DNA of 64,000 nucleotides from Cylicocyclus nassatus. Taxonomy: Eukaryota; Nematoda; Chromadorea; Rhabditida; Strongylidae. The stretch is taken from contig CATQJL010000001.1 in NCBI GenBank assembly GCA_958299035.1, positions 80,931,594 to 80,995,593 of the forward strand. The letters run 5' to 3'. This document shows positions 1 through 11,800 of the stretch, piece by piece. The number at the start of each line of letters is the position of its first letter. Positions within the stretch are counted from its first letter, which is position 1. Under the pieces are notes generated by a model that worked only from the letters and a program-made list of their open reading frames with translations, was not told the origin of the DNA and made no database searches. The position numbers and the translations under genes were made by a program.

Positions 1-1444
1 GAGATTATTTTATTTTATAGATTTATAAAAGCAAAATCTATCGATTTTGCAGATTATTAAAAAGTATGAATTACTGATTCCAACAGCATTTTTGCCGTGC
101 AAAATAGTTACCTGGGAAAGAAATTACGATTTTTGGAAAATGACGCGCAAAATTCAGAGCTAGGTGATGTAAGGTTGGCCCGGGAGTTCTTGGGCATCAT
201 TTTTGAAAGATTACAACTTCTTGCTCTCTCAACGGGTTTACACAATTGATTGATTTTGTGCGGTAAGTAGGGAAGACCTTTTTCTTCGTGACAGTGGCTT
301 TGATGCTCCCTAAGGAGCAGTTTTTTGAGTGGAAACACAAGAATAGAATTACTTCGACTTCGGTCACTTTGAATCATTAAAGAGTTATGTTTCTGGAAAA
401 AAATGCAAAAAAAATCAAATTTGCTGTTTTGTTTCACTTATACAAAAATCATAACTTCTCACAGAACACAAACTCTTTTGACAAAAATTCCGCAGATAGA
501 AAGGGTAAATTGTTAAACTTACTATAACACAGCAGCAGAGGCACTATCAGCAAGAAAAGGGTTTCCGATATTCAGAAAATTGAGGGTATGCAGACTGGTT
601 GAGAGAGCAAGAAGTTATGATTTTTCAAAAGTAATGTGCAAGAAGTTTTGGGGCTACCTAATATTTCATTGCACTTTGGTGAAGATAATTTTCAAATATT
701 TTGTGATCTACTGTTTCCGAATTTGGTTATGGTTTTGCTTGACACCTTGAAATTTATCTCTGACTGCTGACTTTTTCGAAAAATTTTATAAAATTTCAAA
801 GCTTCAGGGAAAACCACAAGCATTTTTGAAAAAAACATGTTAGAATACCAGTAAGTGCAAATTTTAACCCTAATCGGAGGAAAAGTGGTTGAGTTTCAAA
901 TTAAGCACTCTGTAACATGGCGCTGTGTTTTCGGAACTGTATGATAATGATTTGACCTTGTTGGGTGATTCTAGGGCATTGATGCCGAGTTAGAGCGGAA
1001 AGGCTGCAGAAGTTATTGACCTCTTTTACGGCGCGGCATGCTACGTTCCGGACATATTGTACTTATCACATGATGGCATGCTCGCCGCCTGTCATCAATG
1101 CCCAAGCGTGCATCTGTTATCTGTGCATTGGCATTCACGTTTCATGTTATTCTGTGTCCACGGTATAGTTTCACCTTTCAGGAAGAGTGTTTGCTGCAAT
1201 CAATCGTTTGGCAACTTCTTGGCATGAATCCTGTTCGTCCGGATCCGTTTGTTTCTGTTCGATCAAGCAGTGAAATGAATACGGATCTAACTGAACCAGG
1301 AAGATAAGATGCAAGGTAAATGGGAAACCTTTGATAATGAAATGCTTACTGTATGATGATACCTCAAACGTTCAGGTCTGGAGACACGTTTTTCGGACCT
1401 TTTGATGCAGCACCTTCAGCGCATCAGTTGCCCGTAGGGCACTC
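1..1444. other. AT-rich stretch without a supportable gene
   Basis: No domain, splice pattern or repeat could be recognised. The open frames (a 69-codon one at 1098-1307 plus, a 109-codon one at 108-437 minus) have no recognisable motif and lie in homopolymer-rich DNA, so they are not called as genes. Confidence 0.5.
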
Positions 1445-1526
1445 CTACGTTATTCTGCAGGTAATATTGCATTATATGAAAAAAACTACGTTATTCTGCA
1501 GGTAATATTGCATTATATGAAAAAAA
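1445..1526. repeat. 41-bp perfect tandem duplication
   Basis: A 41-bp unit starting CTACGTTATTCTGCAGG and ending in a run of seven A occurs twice without interruption, at 1445-1485 and 1486-1526. The two units look identical, so the duplication is recent. Each copy contains a CAG|GTAAT string resembling a splice donor, but no exon can be built around it. Confidence 0.9.
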
Positions 1527-2389
1527 CTGAGTCGCATTTTTAGTACATGGGCTGCACGGTATGTGGCAGGAATATGACCGTCGCATAACTGAGATTGATG
1601 GCTAAATTCAATGTAGATTTTTTACGGTATCTGTGGTTTATGTAAACATAAGAATATTTCTGTGAATCCTGTGTATTTTTTGTTGCAGAATCTCTCGGTA
1701 TGCTGTACTTGACAATGTTTTGTGCAATGTTTTTCATCTCTGTGCTTATTATTTTAGCACGAAAATAAATGCATTTATCTGCTATTACATTTCTCGTGCG
1801 GGTGAAGTCCAAGCAAATTTGATCGCGGTGATCATAGCAGAGTTTTGCACTGGGTTTTTGTGGTTATAATGTACAGGTTTCAAAATAAGGGGGTGTACTA
1901 AAAACCCGAGAAATTGATTTTTTCCTAATTGAACTGGGTACTTGTCACAGCTTAGTTGTCTAGATCAGATTATTTAGAGTTATTTCAAAATTACCGGTGA
2001 ACCTCTTCCAGTGATTTAAAACCGTCATAGCGAGCTTGAGCAGTTCGTCTGTTGAGTCATCATAGCATACTGTAGCCTTGGACGCACGAAGGCGCAAGTG
2101 GGCGGGAGCGCTGGCATGGCAACGTAACCGCGTCTCTAATTTCAAGCAGAGGAGGGACAGAGTTGAGGTAGACTGGCAGTTGGTAACGTAATTCCATGCT
2201 CGCCCCTTTATTAACAAATTCTTCTAGATGCCATTACAGGGCAAGCCCTGTCCCAAAGCGGACCCCAGCTCAGAAAATAGTTATTTTGAAGGGTGAAAAA
2301 GCTAGGATCCCTTGACAGCCGAACTGAGGTGCATATCTGAGGTCACGAGTTTCCAACAACGATGATTAGCACAACCGCAAGGCGCAAAT
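1527..2389. other. No gene recognised
   Basis: Two short minus frames (1540-1812, 1960-2217) have no recognisable product. Nothing else is visible. Confidence 0.4.
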
Positions 2390-2640
2390 AACTATAAGCA
2401 CAAAAGCTTAAAATGGCGGACGAACGAATCAATGTGGGTAATGCAGCTTTTCCACTCTATACAATGCTGGACATAATTATAAAGACACTCTAGACATTGT
2501 CGTAATTTTCGTTCTTGTCAATAAATCTGTCTCAAACTTTGCTGTATTGCGCGCAAGCTAACCTACCATGACCTCCTCAAAGCTTCCAATCTTGTCATGT
2601 TTGAAGGGAGAGAACAGAAAAATTCGAAAAAGCCCTCAAT
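2390..2640 (+). repeat. Dispersed repeat, copy 1 of an inverted pair
   Basis: This about 250-bp stretch, from ACTATAAGCACAAAAGC to the AAAAAGCCCTCAAT string, recurs in reverse complement at 8526-8771 with only scattered differences. The shared parts include AATGGCGGACGAACGAATC and GACCTCCTCAAAGCTTCC. No coding potential is shared between copies. The two copies flank a region containing a Helitron-like element and a non-LTR element. The repeat type is unknown. Confidence 0.75.
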
Positions 2641-3447
2641 TATGAAACCTTTGCAACACTTACGGGCTGTTACCTTATTCAAGTAGAAACAATGACTGCA
2701 TTTTTTTAAGTCATAAAATCTTCTAAGCTTCTTTGTAAATGAGGTATAGAACGCTTCCATAAACTCTGCACAATCGCTGATAATGACGGTCAGACTCCAA
2801 CCTCATTATAGGGTTGTCACGATTTTATCCCACAAAACTCTGTTTGCAATGTTCATAAGGCACTGGGTTTGATTTATTATATTGCCTACATGGTGATGCA
2901 GCTTTTGTAGCAACTCTTTGATTTTCCCTAATGATGAAGTTGCTATTCAGATCTGAACAACTTTCCACGAAAATGCTGTACGAGGAGATTATTTTACATA
3001 ACTATTAATCTCCCTATTTCTTTCTGTGTTTCATGTCACATTTCACCCGATGAATGAGATTAGCTAAGACTCCAAAGGTTTAAGCATCTCCTATTTTATC
3101 TCGTGATCTGAGTTGGCTATGATGTGCAGGGTGCTCCACAAAAACTCAGTGGGTGTCAACTGCGTATGAACCAAAAGGCTCAAACCCGAAATTTTTTCCT
3201 AGTCATGCACACAAGTTAACTGTTTTATGGATGTCGTAAAGCTACATTATAGGGTGCGGAAAAATACTGTCCCTCCAGTTTGGCTCCAGAAACACCTCAA
3301 ACATAAAGCAAATCTGTAGTTTTTTGATTCCCATGCGTAAGCGAGACCCTTGGGATTAGTTAATGAGTTTGATTTGAAACTGTTTCCTTTTGTCCGTTTG
3401 AACGAGTGATAATAGCGCGCAAGAACATTAACGATGCGCCGATAGCA
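2641..3447. other. No gene recognised; possible transposon end
   Basis: No coding signal. A GCAGGGTGCTCCACAAAAAC string near 3128 resembles the CAGGGTGTCCCAAAAA ends of the fold-back next door, so this may be the stub of a related element. Confidence 0.3.
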
Positions 3448-3449
3448 TA

Positions 3450-4155
3450 GAGAGTGTCCCAAAAAGATGTGCACACTGTTCATGGTATAAACTTTCAGCA
3501 TCGTTAATAACTCCCTTGTTTTCATGTCTTTCGCCGACCATTAGGTAACATTCTCTACAGCGAGGATAAATTTAGATTTACAGTATAGAGCGAATCATCA
3601 ATCACTCTTCGTTACTGTAGGATCATGGTATAAACTTTCAGCATACAGCGTCATTATGGAATGAGCCTTTTGATAAGATAATTTTGAAAAAATCTGAAAA
3701 TTTGTGTATCAAGGTTTTCAGGTGTGCTGAATCCAATACATAAATTTCCACAGTTTTTCGAGCTTTATTGATGGCGTATTCACATTTCTGAAAAGTATTG
3801 GAAATTCAGTTGTTACCCTGAATCTGAAATAACTCATGAAATAAACAGAGTACTGACGTGCAATTTTCATATTCAGAATCAGCAATTTCGATTCACCCTG
3901 TTCAAGAGTTGGCTGGCTTGTTCGGCTTTCTTTCTCTTTTTTCATTTTTTTCAAAATGCCGTTAATGGCTTAAAATCCTCGTCTAAATTCCTACCGTAAT
4001 CCTACAGTAATGAAAAGCTGCTGATAAATTGCTCCATACTGTAAATCTAAGCTGAACCTCGCTCTAAAGAATGGTACCTAAAGCTTGGCAAAAGACCTGA
4101 AAGCAAGAGAGTTATTAACAATCAAACAGTGTGCACATCTTTTTGGGACACCCTG
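3450..4155. mobile_element. Non-autonomous TA-flanked fold-back element (Tc1/mariner-type)
   Basis: Two arms of about 170 bp face each other at 3450-3620 and 3985-4155. They match through GTGTCCCAAAAAGATGTGC and through AGATTTACAGTAT further in. Both outer ends are bordered by TA (3448-3449 and 4156-4157), as expected for IS630/Tc1/mariner insertions. The right terminus reads CAGGGTGTCCC and the left one GAGAGTGTCCC, so the left end has drifted. There is no transposase frame. A 20-bp direct repeat (CATGGTATAAACTTTCAGCA) occurs twice, near 3481 and 3624. Superfamily assignment is inferred from ends and target site only. Confidence 0.7.
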
Positions 4156-5195
4156 TATAAGCGCACTTTGGACCGTAACTATACCACCAGCATCAATATA
4201 AGGTTCAAATTGTGCAAATATGTAGCGCATGACCTCTTCTCCAATACTCTCTATCCAATACAGACGAATTACAGATTGGTGACTTTTATTTTGGCCAAAT
4301 AAGGAAGATTTTATCACACGCAAATTGCAAAAATTTTCGAAAAGAGGCGAGTTAGGACTGCGCTTGTTTGAATAAATCATATTCAAACTATGATTCGAAT
4401 TTCCAGATTTGAACTAAAAGTAAAAGGAATAATGAAAAGGGCATGGGACTTTGTCTACATCACGATTATGAAGCGATAAATAATCATACCTAGTTTCTGT
4501 GCCACGTTTGTTGGTAGCACCCTATTGCGCCGCAGACGCTATTTCTCTGGAAAGCTTCCCGAAAATTTCCTCCTACTGCAACTGCGGTCTGGCTACTTCC
4601 AGCATATTTCGAAGACACTACAACATTCCTCAAGCAATAGAGGATTTCTCAATCCACGTTGAAAACAAAAGAATTTTCCAAAAAACATCACACTTCCTTC
4701 ACACTTGTAAAAGGGAGTTGCAAAGCTTGATATGGGATGCGTAGCGAAAAGGGACGCTAGGTGAGATCGCAGAATTTTTTGGCCAGTTTTTGTAAAATGG
4801 TAGAATACATTCACATCTTAGGATTTGTGTCAAGTTTACCAGAAAAACCTAAGAATTACGCCGATTTTCTGGTTTTATTTTGAGGGACAGTACTTTTTCT
4901 GCACCCTGTACATTAATTTCTGTTGCTTGACGAGTTGTGCGGTGCAAAAGTGCCTCAATCCTATAGGTGGAAGTTTGTCCGTCAATATCAGCGACTACGC
5001 AGTGTTCATGATAGCGCTCTTCATCTCTTTTTACCAAAAAGGCTTAGTAGATTTTATAACCCGCTTCAAATAAACAAGAGCTTGAAAACTCCTTAAGCCA
5101 GCTGTTCGCTGAAAAAGATTGTTGATGCTTTTGAAATCAAAAAATGCAGTGATCTTTTCTCTTTTAGTGGGATGACAGTCCGTAGGTGTTGTAAA
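4156..5195. other. No gene recognised
   Basis: Short overlapping frames on both strands (for example 4499-4744 plus and 4593-4814 minus) carry no motif. A TGCACCCTGTACATT string near 4900 resembles a transposon end, but no partner end was found. Confidence 0.35.
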
Positions 5196-5818
5196 TCTTA
5201 TATATGAAGCTGAATGTGTTTGTATGTCTGTCTGTATGTCTGTCTGTCTGTGTGTACGTATGTTCCGAACAGAAAACTTCATTTCTGAACCGATCCGGAC
5301 CAAACTCGGCACACATACACTTCGGGGCGGGCGGGTGTCATAGACTGCTTTTCGTCATCGTATCGATATCGATTCTATCTATTTTTATCGATTTTTATGC
5401 AGTTTTACCTACGGGGCTGGGAGTTGGCACAGGGAGTAATCGAGCATGCTGATTACGAATACAGTATTGTTTTTGCCATTATCCATTAGTTTTATTGATT
5501 TTGTCAATTTTTTTGCGAAATTTGAGCTGCGGGGCTGGGAGCTGGCACAGGGTGAGGGGCAAACGAGCATTCTGATTGATACAAGATTATTTTTTAAAAT
5601 TGTCGCCTACTTCTACCGATTCTATCGATTTTTGCAATGTTCGAGCTGAGGGTCGAGAATTGGTACAGGGTGGGGGATAAGTGAGCTGCTGATTACTAAC
5701 ACAGTGGGATTAGCGAATTGGCATGAAGAAGTGAGCGCAGGGAAGAAGAAATGAACAGGGATGGGTTCTTTATAATAGTGTCTTGACAAGGCCGGGCAGA
5801 GCCGGGTAGGTCAGCTAG
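5196..5818 (+). mobile_element. Short Helitron-like element with TGTC microsatellite
   Basis: The element starts TCTTATATATGAAGCTGAA and ends GGTCAGCTAG, with a host A before it and a host T after it. This is the TC...CTAG layout and A|T target of Helitrons, without target duplication. A short GC stem (CCGG ... CCGG) lies about 10 nt before CTAG. Inside, near the 5' end, sits an array of TGTC/TATG-type tetranucleotides, then CCGATCCGGACCAAACT, then ATCGAT-rich spacer. Related copies lie at 22352-22719, 36264-37232, inside the palindrome at 37573-42347, and at 55690-55950. It encodes no protein, so it would depend on a Rep/helicase supplied elsewhere. Open frames across the microsatellite are not genes. 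Confidence 0.7.
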
Positions 5819-6198
5819 TGTTTTCTATTTTAGGATGTAATTGTACATAAAAATTTGAGAGTCAAGGAATGCGATAATTATCGAAACATTATTTTGTTTT
5901 ATTCCATACGCATATTGGCATGCTCTAATAGATTCAAAGAAAACTACATGATACGAGTAGATACGTAAATATAGAGGATTAAAAATAACACTAACGATAA
6001 GCTAAAATGACACACCCGTAAGTAGAAATTCCATTTGTAGAATAAATCACAACAGCCTCCCCAGCATGCCAACAGACGTGCTAGTTTCATATGAGGTATT
6101 GCACAAAAAAAGTAGTTAACATAATCGAAGTGCAGAAAGAATAGAGAAGTTCAAGAAAAAAGAGGCAAAAAAGTAATCGATAACAAAATACAGTGCTA
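5819..6198. other. Spacer and presumed 3' flank of the non-LTR element
   Basis: Nothing codes here. The part nearest 6198 is probably 3' untranslated sequence of the minus-strand retroelement that follows; no poly-A or simple-repeat tail with a clean boundary can be seen. Confidence 0.35.
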
Positions 6199-8470
6199 TC
6201 ATTTGACGTCCGGTATCCGCAGTCGTTGAAGTATGTCGACTTTTGAAAATGCTTTTCTGAAGTTGACAGGATTTTTCTGATGTAGAAGTTCAGTGGGTAG
6301 ACTTTCAATCCATTTGGCTGTTCTGAAAGCAAATGTGCTCAACAAATGATGTGATGTAGGTAGTTTAGGATAACGAAAAGCGATGTAGGAGTGCCTTCCA
6401 TAAACAGGACGGAAGCACCAGAAAGTAGAGGGTTTTAGGCGGAGTTTCATCAGTGCTGTTTATATTTTGGAATAAACAATGTAATACCCTCAAGTTTTTT
6501 ACAATCACTGCATCGATGTGTTTACTGAAGTTAAGCCCATTGGAAATTACAACTCCAAGGTTGTGTACTTGGTCAGCACTCATCATCGGGCCAAGATCCT
6601 TGTTATATAGTGTCAAAGTATCAACCCCTACCGGAAAGAGGTGACTTTCATGGAAGTTGACTTTGAGGTGCCAATATCGACTCCATTCAAACATTCGCTC
6701 AACCGCTTTGTTGAGAGCCTTTTGAACTTCAACTGTATCGTCCTTGCCATAAATTGCTATGACTTTAACATCATCAGCATAGGCATGGACGAATATCCTT
6801 GTATCTGTTTCCAAAAAAGCGGGAAGATCACAGGTATAAATAAGAAAAAATATATGGAAAAGAATGCCTCCCCAAGGAACACCTGAAGGACATTCTCTAG
6901 AAAAAGAAAAATCTTAAGAAAAGCGTATTATCAGTTTCCTATCACTAAGATACGAGCGAAACCAATTAATCAGACTCCCACGTATTCCAATGCTATGCAA
7001 TCTCACCGAAAGGCTCTCGTGGCAAACCGTATCAAAAGCTTTACTGAAGTTAAAGTAAACCACATCGACTTTTTTATTTTGACTCAACGCATTATTCCAT
7101 AAATGAGTACATTATTAGACTGTGCACAAGTGGAAGAGCCTGAAAGAAAGCCGTACTGTTCGTCAGGAATGAGATTGATACGCTCTAGCCACTCTACCAA
7201 GTACTTTTTGATAAACTTCTCCAATACCTTCAGGGGAGCTGGCAATAGCTAATCGGGCTGTGTTCGATATGAGATCACATGTTTTTTTTGGGATTGGCGT
7301 AAACTGATGCCTTCCAAGGATAAGGTATCTCACTCGTCACAGATGATATATTGAAGATATGTGTTAAAGGCTGAGAAAGCCGCGCTGCAAAATTTTGAAA
7401 AACATTTGCGGCACACCATCTGAGGTCACCGATTGTGATGGTTTAGGGGTCTTCGGATTATTGTAAACAACTTCGGACATGATAACAGGCAATTCGAATA
7501 CAAGATCCTAAATTCGGTTAGTTTGGTAGGTGATTCACAGTGCTTTGTGAATGTACATTCAAAGAAATTTGCAAAAGCCTCAGCTTTTTCAAAGCCTGTG
7601 CTGTATTCTGCCCCATCGTCCCCTGGGGGGGGGACGATGGGGGAGGGGAGGGGGGGGGGGGGAGTATCAAAGTACAGTAGGGGGTCAGCCAAACTATAGA
7701 ATAGTCTTTGACGTTGCTCAAAAGGTTGAGAATATAAGCAGGGTATCTGAAGGAGGTGTTGGGCGCTCGTTCTTTCAGAAGTATATTTTTTCTCATGATG
7801 TCATGTAAAATATAGAGGAAACAACAACAAACATTGTTCACATCTGTGGAGTTTCCAAATACCTCGAACCAATCAATGGTAGACAGCAGAGTTTTGATTT
7901 TGTTAACTTCAGCACGTCTAAAATCAAATGAAGGGGAAAGGCGAATTTCTTTTTCAGGCATTGAAATGGAAAAGCCCACTATACTATGATTGGAGGTATT
8001 CAATGGCGGTGTAATGAAATAATTTCAATAAAAGCAGAATCGGTCAGTACTACATTTAGTATGTAATCTCCTCGGGTTGGAAGATCAACCCGTTGTGTAA
8101 GAGACAAAGCATCAAACGCCGAGGGTATTTTCTCTACTATGGCGTTAGAGGAGCTGCGATCACTCCAATCACTTGGAAGGTTCAGATTACCAGCCAATGC
8201 TATTTTGGCTTGGCAGGAGGAAACCAGATCAGAAATCAAAAAAAAAGAGGAAGATCATCCTGCTTTGCATTGTTATGAGGGGGACGCTATAAGAAAATAA
8301 ATCGAAAAATTATCAGCCCGAGTGGGGATATTTGAAATAAAGTCGAAGTAGATGACGTCAGCAGATGGACTTTTCACAGAAAACTTTACTTTTTCGAAAA
8401 GCACTTATCATGTATAATAGCGCATACACCTTCACCCTTTCTACCCTCCCGATCTTTTCTAAGCAGCATA
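6199..8470 (-). pseudogene. Degraded non-LTR retrotransposon, EN-RT ORF2 (CR1/Jockey-like)
   Basis: Read on the minus strand in broken frames, the segment carries the order expected for ORF2 of an APE-endonuclease non-LTR element. Around 8300-8465 lies endonuclease sequence with a G-E-G-V-C-A strand. At 8000-8239 is the endonuclease C-terminus (GNLNLPSDWSD, then PTRGDYILNVVLTDS). At 7700-8003 is the linker before RT. RT motif A, VVYFNFSKAFDTV, lies near 7040, the YADD catalytic box near 6780 (HAYADDVKV), and the C-terminal tail ends with a stop at 6199 (WIESLPTELL ... LRIPDVK). Several frameshifts and stops, and a poly-G/poly-C tract at 7620-7675, make it dead. ORF1 and the 5' end are absent, as is usual for 5'-truncated copies. 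The clade (CR1 versus Jockey) cannot be decided by eye. Confidence 0.85.
7622..7673. repeat. G-rich low-complexity tract
   Basis: Runs of nine or more G separated by ACGATG and A lie inside the dead retroelement. On the minus strand they translate as a proline stretch, which is an artefact. G-quadruplex formation is possible but untested. Confidence 0.8.
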
Positions 8471-8525
8471 GTAGTAATAGTAGTAGTAATCAAGTGTCTT
8501 TATAATTTTGTCCAGCTTTCATTGA

Positions 8526-8771
8526 GGGCTTTTCGAATTTTTCTGATTTTCTCCCTTCAAACATGATAAGATTGGAAGCTTTGAGGAGGTCATGGTAGGT
8601 TAGCTTGTGCACAATACAGCAAAGTTTGAGACAGATTTATTGACAAGAGCGAAAATTACGACAATGTCTAAAGTGTCTTTATAATTATGTTCAGCATTGT
8701 ATAGAGTGGAAAAGCTGCATTACCCACATTGATTCGTTCGTCCGCCATTCTAAGCTTTTGTGCTTATAGTT
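8526..8771 (-). repeat. Dispersed repeat, copy 2 of the inverted pair
   Basis: This is the reverse complement of 2390-2640, covering the same landmarks (GATTCGTTCGTCCGCCATT, GGAAGCTTTGAGGAGGTC). A short extra copy of AGTGTCTTTATAATTTTGTCC precedes it at about 8497. The end at 8771 is cleaner than the other. Confidence 0.75.
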
Positions 8772-8902
8772 GATCACAAAAATAAGTGGAGTCGAATAAT
8801 CGCTTGCACTTTAACAAATTAGAGGAAATTTGGCCTTTACAAATACTCATTTTCAAGTAACCGAATATTCTACTATTCTGTTCCCGAAATATGCCAACAA
8901 AT

Positions 8903-9917
8903 GACTGTCGTTTCAAAAGTAATTTCGCTTTTTTTAAACGGGCACCACATGTGACGAAACAAAGATTTCTAAGAGATCTTGGAAGCATTCGATGCAGAAT
9001 TTTACTCTCTTTCTAATGGTCATGAAATTGTTGCAAATTAGTCAATGAGCTTTCAGAAAATAACCAAAATCTGCGACCCATGCTTTTTGAGAAGGTCAAG
9101 TTTCACGATTTTTTAAAACTTTCATATCAATCACCAGAAGGAGCTTAAGTACCTATTCAATAGAGCAAACCTTATAGAATACAGTGCTACTTTTTTCTCC
9201 TTTCCACAGCTTGTCATACATTTTTAACAGAATTTTGACTGATACTACCGATTTCCATACCTAGGCAGCTAAATCCTCGTAGAACATCAAAAGGAGAGCA
9301 GCTCGCACACTATTCGATGCAGCATTTCCTCCTCTTTCGACAGGTGTTTTTTGTTTCCGATTCGTTTAGTTTCCGGGGAGGAATCATCATAACTCATTTT
9401 TTTGGCGAGCCCCAGGCTGTATCCGAAAAACTCGAATTTTGATATTTCGAACCCGTAAGCCCTCACTTGCTTTGTAAAAATAATGCTAACTTATAGTACC
9501 ATCTTGATAGTCACAAATTCCGAAAAATTATGTTGTTTGATGTGATTGTGGCTGAGGTGGGCCTGTCAAAATCCGGTAGTTCTGTTGAAAAATCTTTTAA
9601 AAAATTACGGCGAGTTCCAAGAAAGAGAAAAAAGTAGTGCTGTATGCTACAAGGTTTGCTCTATCGAATCGTTACTTGAGCTTCATCTGAGGATTGATAT
9701 GAAAGTTTTAAAAAATCGTAAAATTTGACCATTTCAAAAAGCATGGGTCGCAGATTTTGGTTATTTTCTGAAAGCACATTGGATGTTTTGCAACATTTTC
9801 ATAACCATTAGAAAGAGAATGAAATGCTGCATCGAGTGCTTCTAAAATCTCTTAGGAACCTTTGTTCCATCAAATGTGGCGCCCGTTTGAAAAAAGCGAA
9901 CTTTTGAAACGACCTAA
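8903..9917. mobile_element. Mariner-ended fold-back element with about 400-bp arms
   Basis: The right end, read inward on the minus strand, is TTAGGTCGTTTCAAAAGTTC. The left end near 8905 reads GTCGTTTCAAAAGTAATTTC. The arms then match for about 400 bp, sharing AATAACCAAAATCTGCGACC and ATTTTTTAAAACTTTCATAT. The right end is followed by TA at 9918-9919. The TTAGGTCG terminus is shared with the mariner at 40903-41775. No transposase sequence was found between the arms. Open frames such as 9546-9728 lie within an arm and are not genes. Confidence 0.65.
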
Positions 9918-10129
9918 TATAACCAAACAGAAATCAATTAGGTATCCGTCTGTTCAAAAATATTTGTTATACCAATAATTAGATTCGTTTATTCGATTTG
10001 AATTTTCAGCAATAGACTATCGATCTAAGGCAAAAATGCATCAAGCGTGCAAACTCAAATATGTGCAACGTTTGATGAGAGTGACAATTTTATGGGCGAC
10101 TGCAATCTAGAAGATACTTCACTTCAGGT

Positions 10130-10478
10130 CTTCTCAAGATTTCGCTCTTTTCCTTGAAATTCTATGAATTCATCGACGTTTTTACTAGAAAAATGTCCCA
10201 ATTTTTCGGTTCTCACAAATCATACTTGAGAAGCGTTGCTGACACATGGAAAAATTCTTTCTGCTACATTTGGCAGTTCTGAATTACTTAAAGTTTTCGA
10301 TAATCATATTTCGGAGCGAAGGAACGTCGTCGAAGCCCATTTCCAGCAGGCTGCATATAAACGGATGCAGCATGAAAACTTAATTCCAAATCTCACTCTT
10401 CCATTTGCTGAACCTGTGAAAGCAAGGTATTCGCGCATGCGAAGTGCATTTGGTCATATAGGACCATATCTGGCTTAA
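10130..10478 (+). CDS. Candidate exon(s), unrecognised protein
   Basis: An acceptor-like CTTCACTTCAG near 10128 opens a frame reading FTRKMSQFFGSHKSYL and VADTWKNSF until about 10279. A second, overlapping frame continues to a stop at 10478 with VFDNHISERRNVVEAHF and MRSAFGHIGPYLA. Amino-acid composition looks protein-like in both. The switch needs either a short intron ending at a TTTGGCAG site near 10275 or a 1-2 nt frameshift. No known domain is recognised. It could be the tail of a host gene or a decayed transposase. Confidence 0.25.
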
Positions 10479-10556
10479 TGCTGCATCAAATATTCAAGCT
10501 AGTCGTTTCCTAGGTTCATGTTTAGAGGTGAGATAAAATGGCATTCATGAATCTAT

Positions 10557-10953
10557 CGGGTTGGCTAAAAAATAAGTTTGTTTTGGCATGCAAATCATTA
10601 TTTGAAAAATTGCATGTTGTTTTCTAACAAGGGTTTTTGGAAAGTAGTTCAATGCTTACTCTATCACGTAACAAATATTTAGGATTCTCTATGTTCACTA
10701 AAAATAGTTACGCCTCAGCATGCCAAAATTTCAAAAGCTCAATTCTTTGACTCCCGAGCTTCGTTTTCGTTTTTGCGCACTATGAGAAATTTGGAGTTTC
10801 TCATTTCTTTGCTTTAATGATAAGTTCTACTCAAACAAAATTTATGCTCCAATTCCCGTTGAAGTGCTTCCGGATTCACCAAAGACTGGACAAAAGTTTG
10901 CCTCCAGCATTTAGAATCCGCAAAAGGTCCGAACTTATTTATTAGCCAACAAT
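10557..10953. mobile_element. Mariner-type MITE
   Basis: Inverted ends TTGGCTAAAAAATAAGTTTG on the left and, read inward on the minus strand, TTGGCTAATAAATAAGTTCG on the right, each near a TA, bracket about 400 bp without a transposase. A second, isolated end-like string (TTTGGCCAAAAGATAAGTTC) lies at about 10992, suggesting another fragment of the same family. Element limits are accurate to a few bases. Confidence 0.55.
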
Positions 10954-11800
10954 ATTATATTAAATATAATTATGCGACTCTCGGTTAGTACTAGTTTGGC
11001 CAAAAGATAAGTTCGGTCGCTTTCAACAGCTTGTAAAAGTGATTTTACAAAGTGATTGTTGTGCAAGTGTTACAAAGTGATTTTTGTATGAAAGTACGGT
11101 GCCATTATAAAGTGCAGATCTAAGAGGATTATGGTCAACTTTGTTTCGGAATTTTTTTGATGGTGTAGGAAAGGAAAATTGGCAAATCTTTTCGTCAAAC
11201 TCACGAAGAGTCGTGCTTAAAAAAACTGAAGTTGAGAATGTAGATCTGGTACCCACACAACAAACTTTCAAATTTCCAACCATTTGCATGGCTATAGATG
11301 GTCTAATTCAAGGTTCTGGATTGCTCAAAACTGGCCTCCAAGCGCAAATGCCTGAAAGCCCTCCAATTTTAGCTGTAGTCACAAACAACAAACCACACTA
11401 TCCACTGTAATTCGCCATGTGCCAAAGGCTGTGAATTAAATCAGTAAACTATAGGGTTGTTTCAAAAGTTCTACCCGTTTTTGTACCTCCGTTCGAACTG
11501 CCAATTCTGGAAGAAGTAACCATTTTTTATAAATACTGGCTATACCGTTCGAAAGAACTTTTCTTCTAGTTTTCTACATATATATATATTCGTTTTCATA
11601 TAAATTTGATTTTTTAGATCATTACAATCTTGTTTTCTTTAACTTTAAGGAAAGAAAATTGACTCTGAATAAAAGAGGTTGTGCGCTGGAGATCATCAGG
11701 AGATTATATAAAAAACTCGAAAAGGCGGCTTGTGCAGCTCCTCGCTCCTGCTATGTTCATAATGTTCGTAGTGAAGCCTGGTAAGATTACCTACGCATAG

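Noticed and set aside
7518..8003. 161-codon frame as a host proline-rich protein
   Set aside because: It is the linker of the dead non-LTR ORF2, and the prolines come from a poly-G/poly-C tract.
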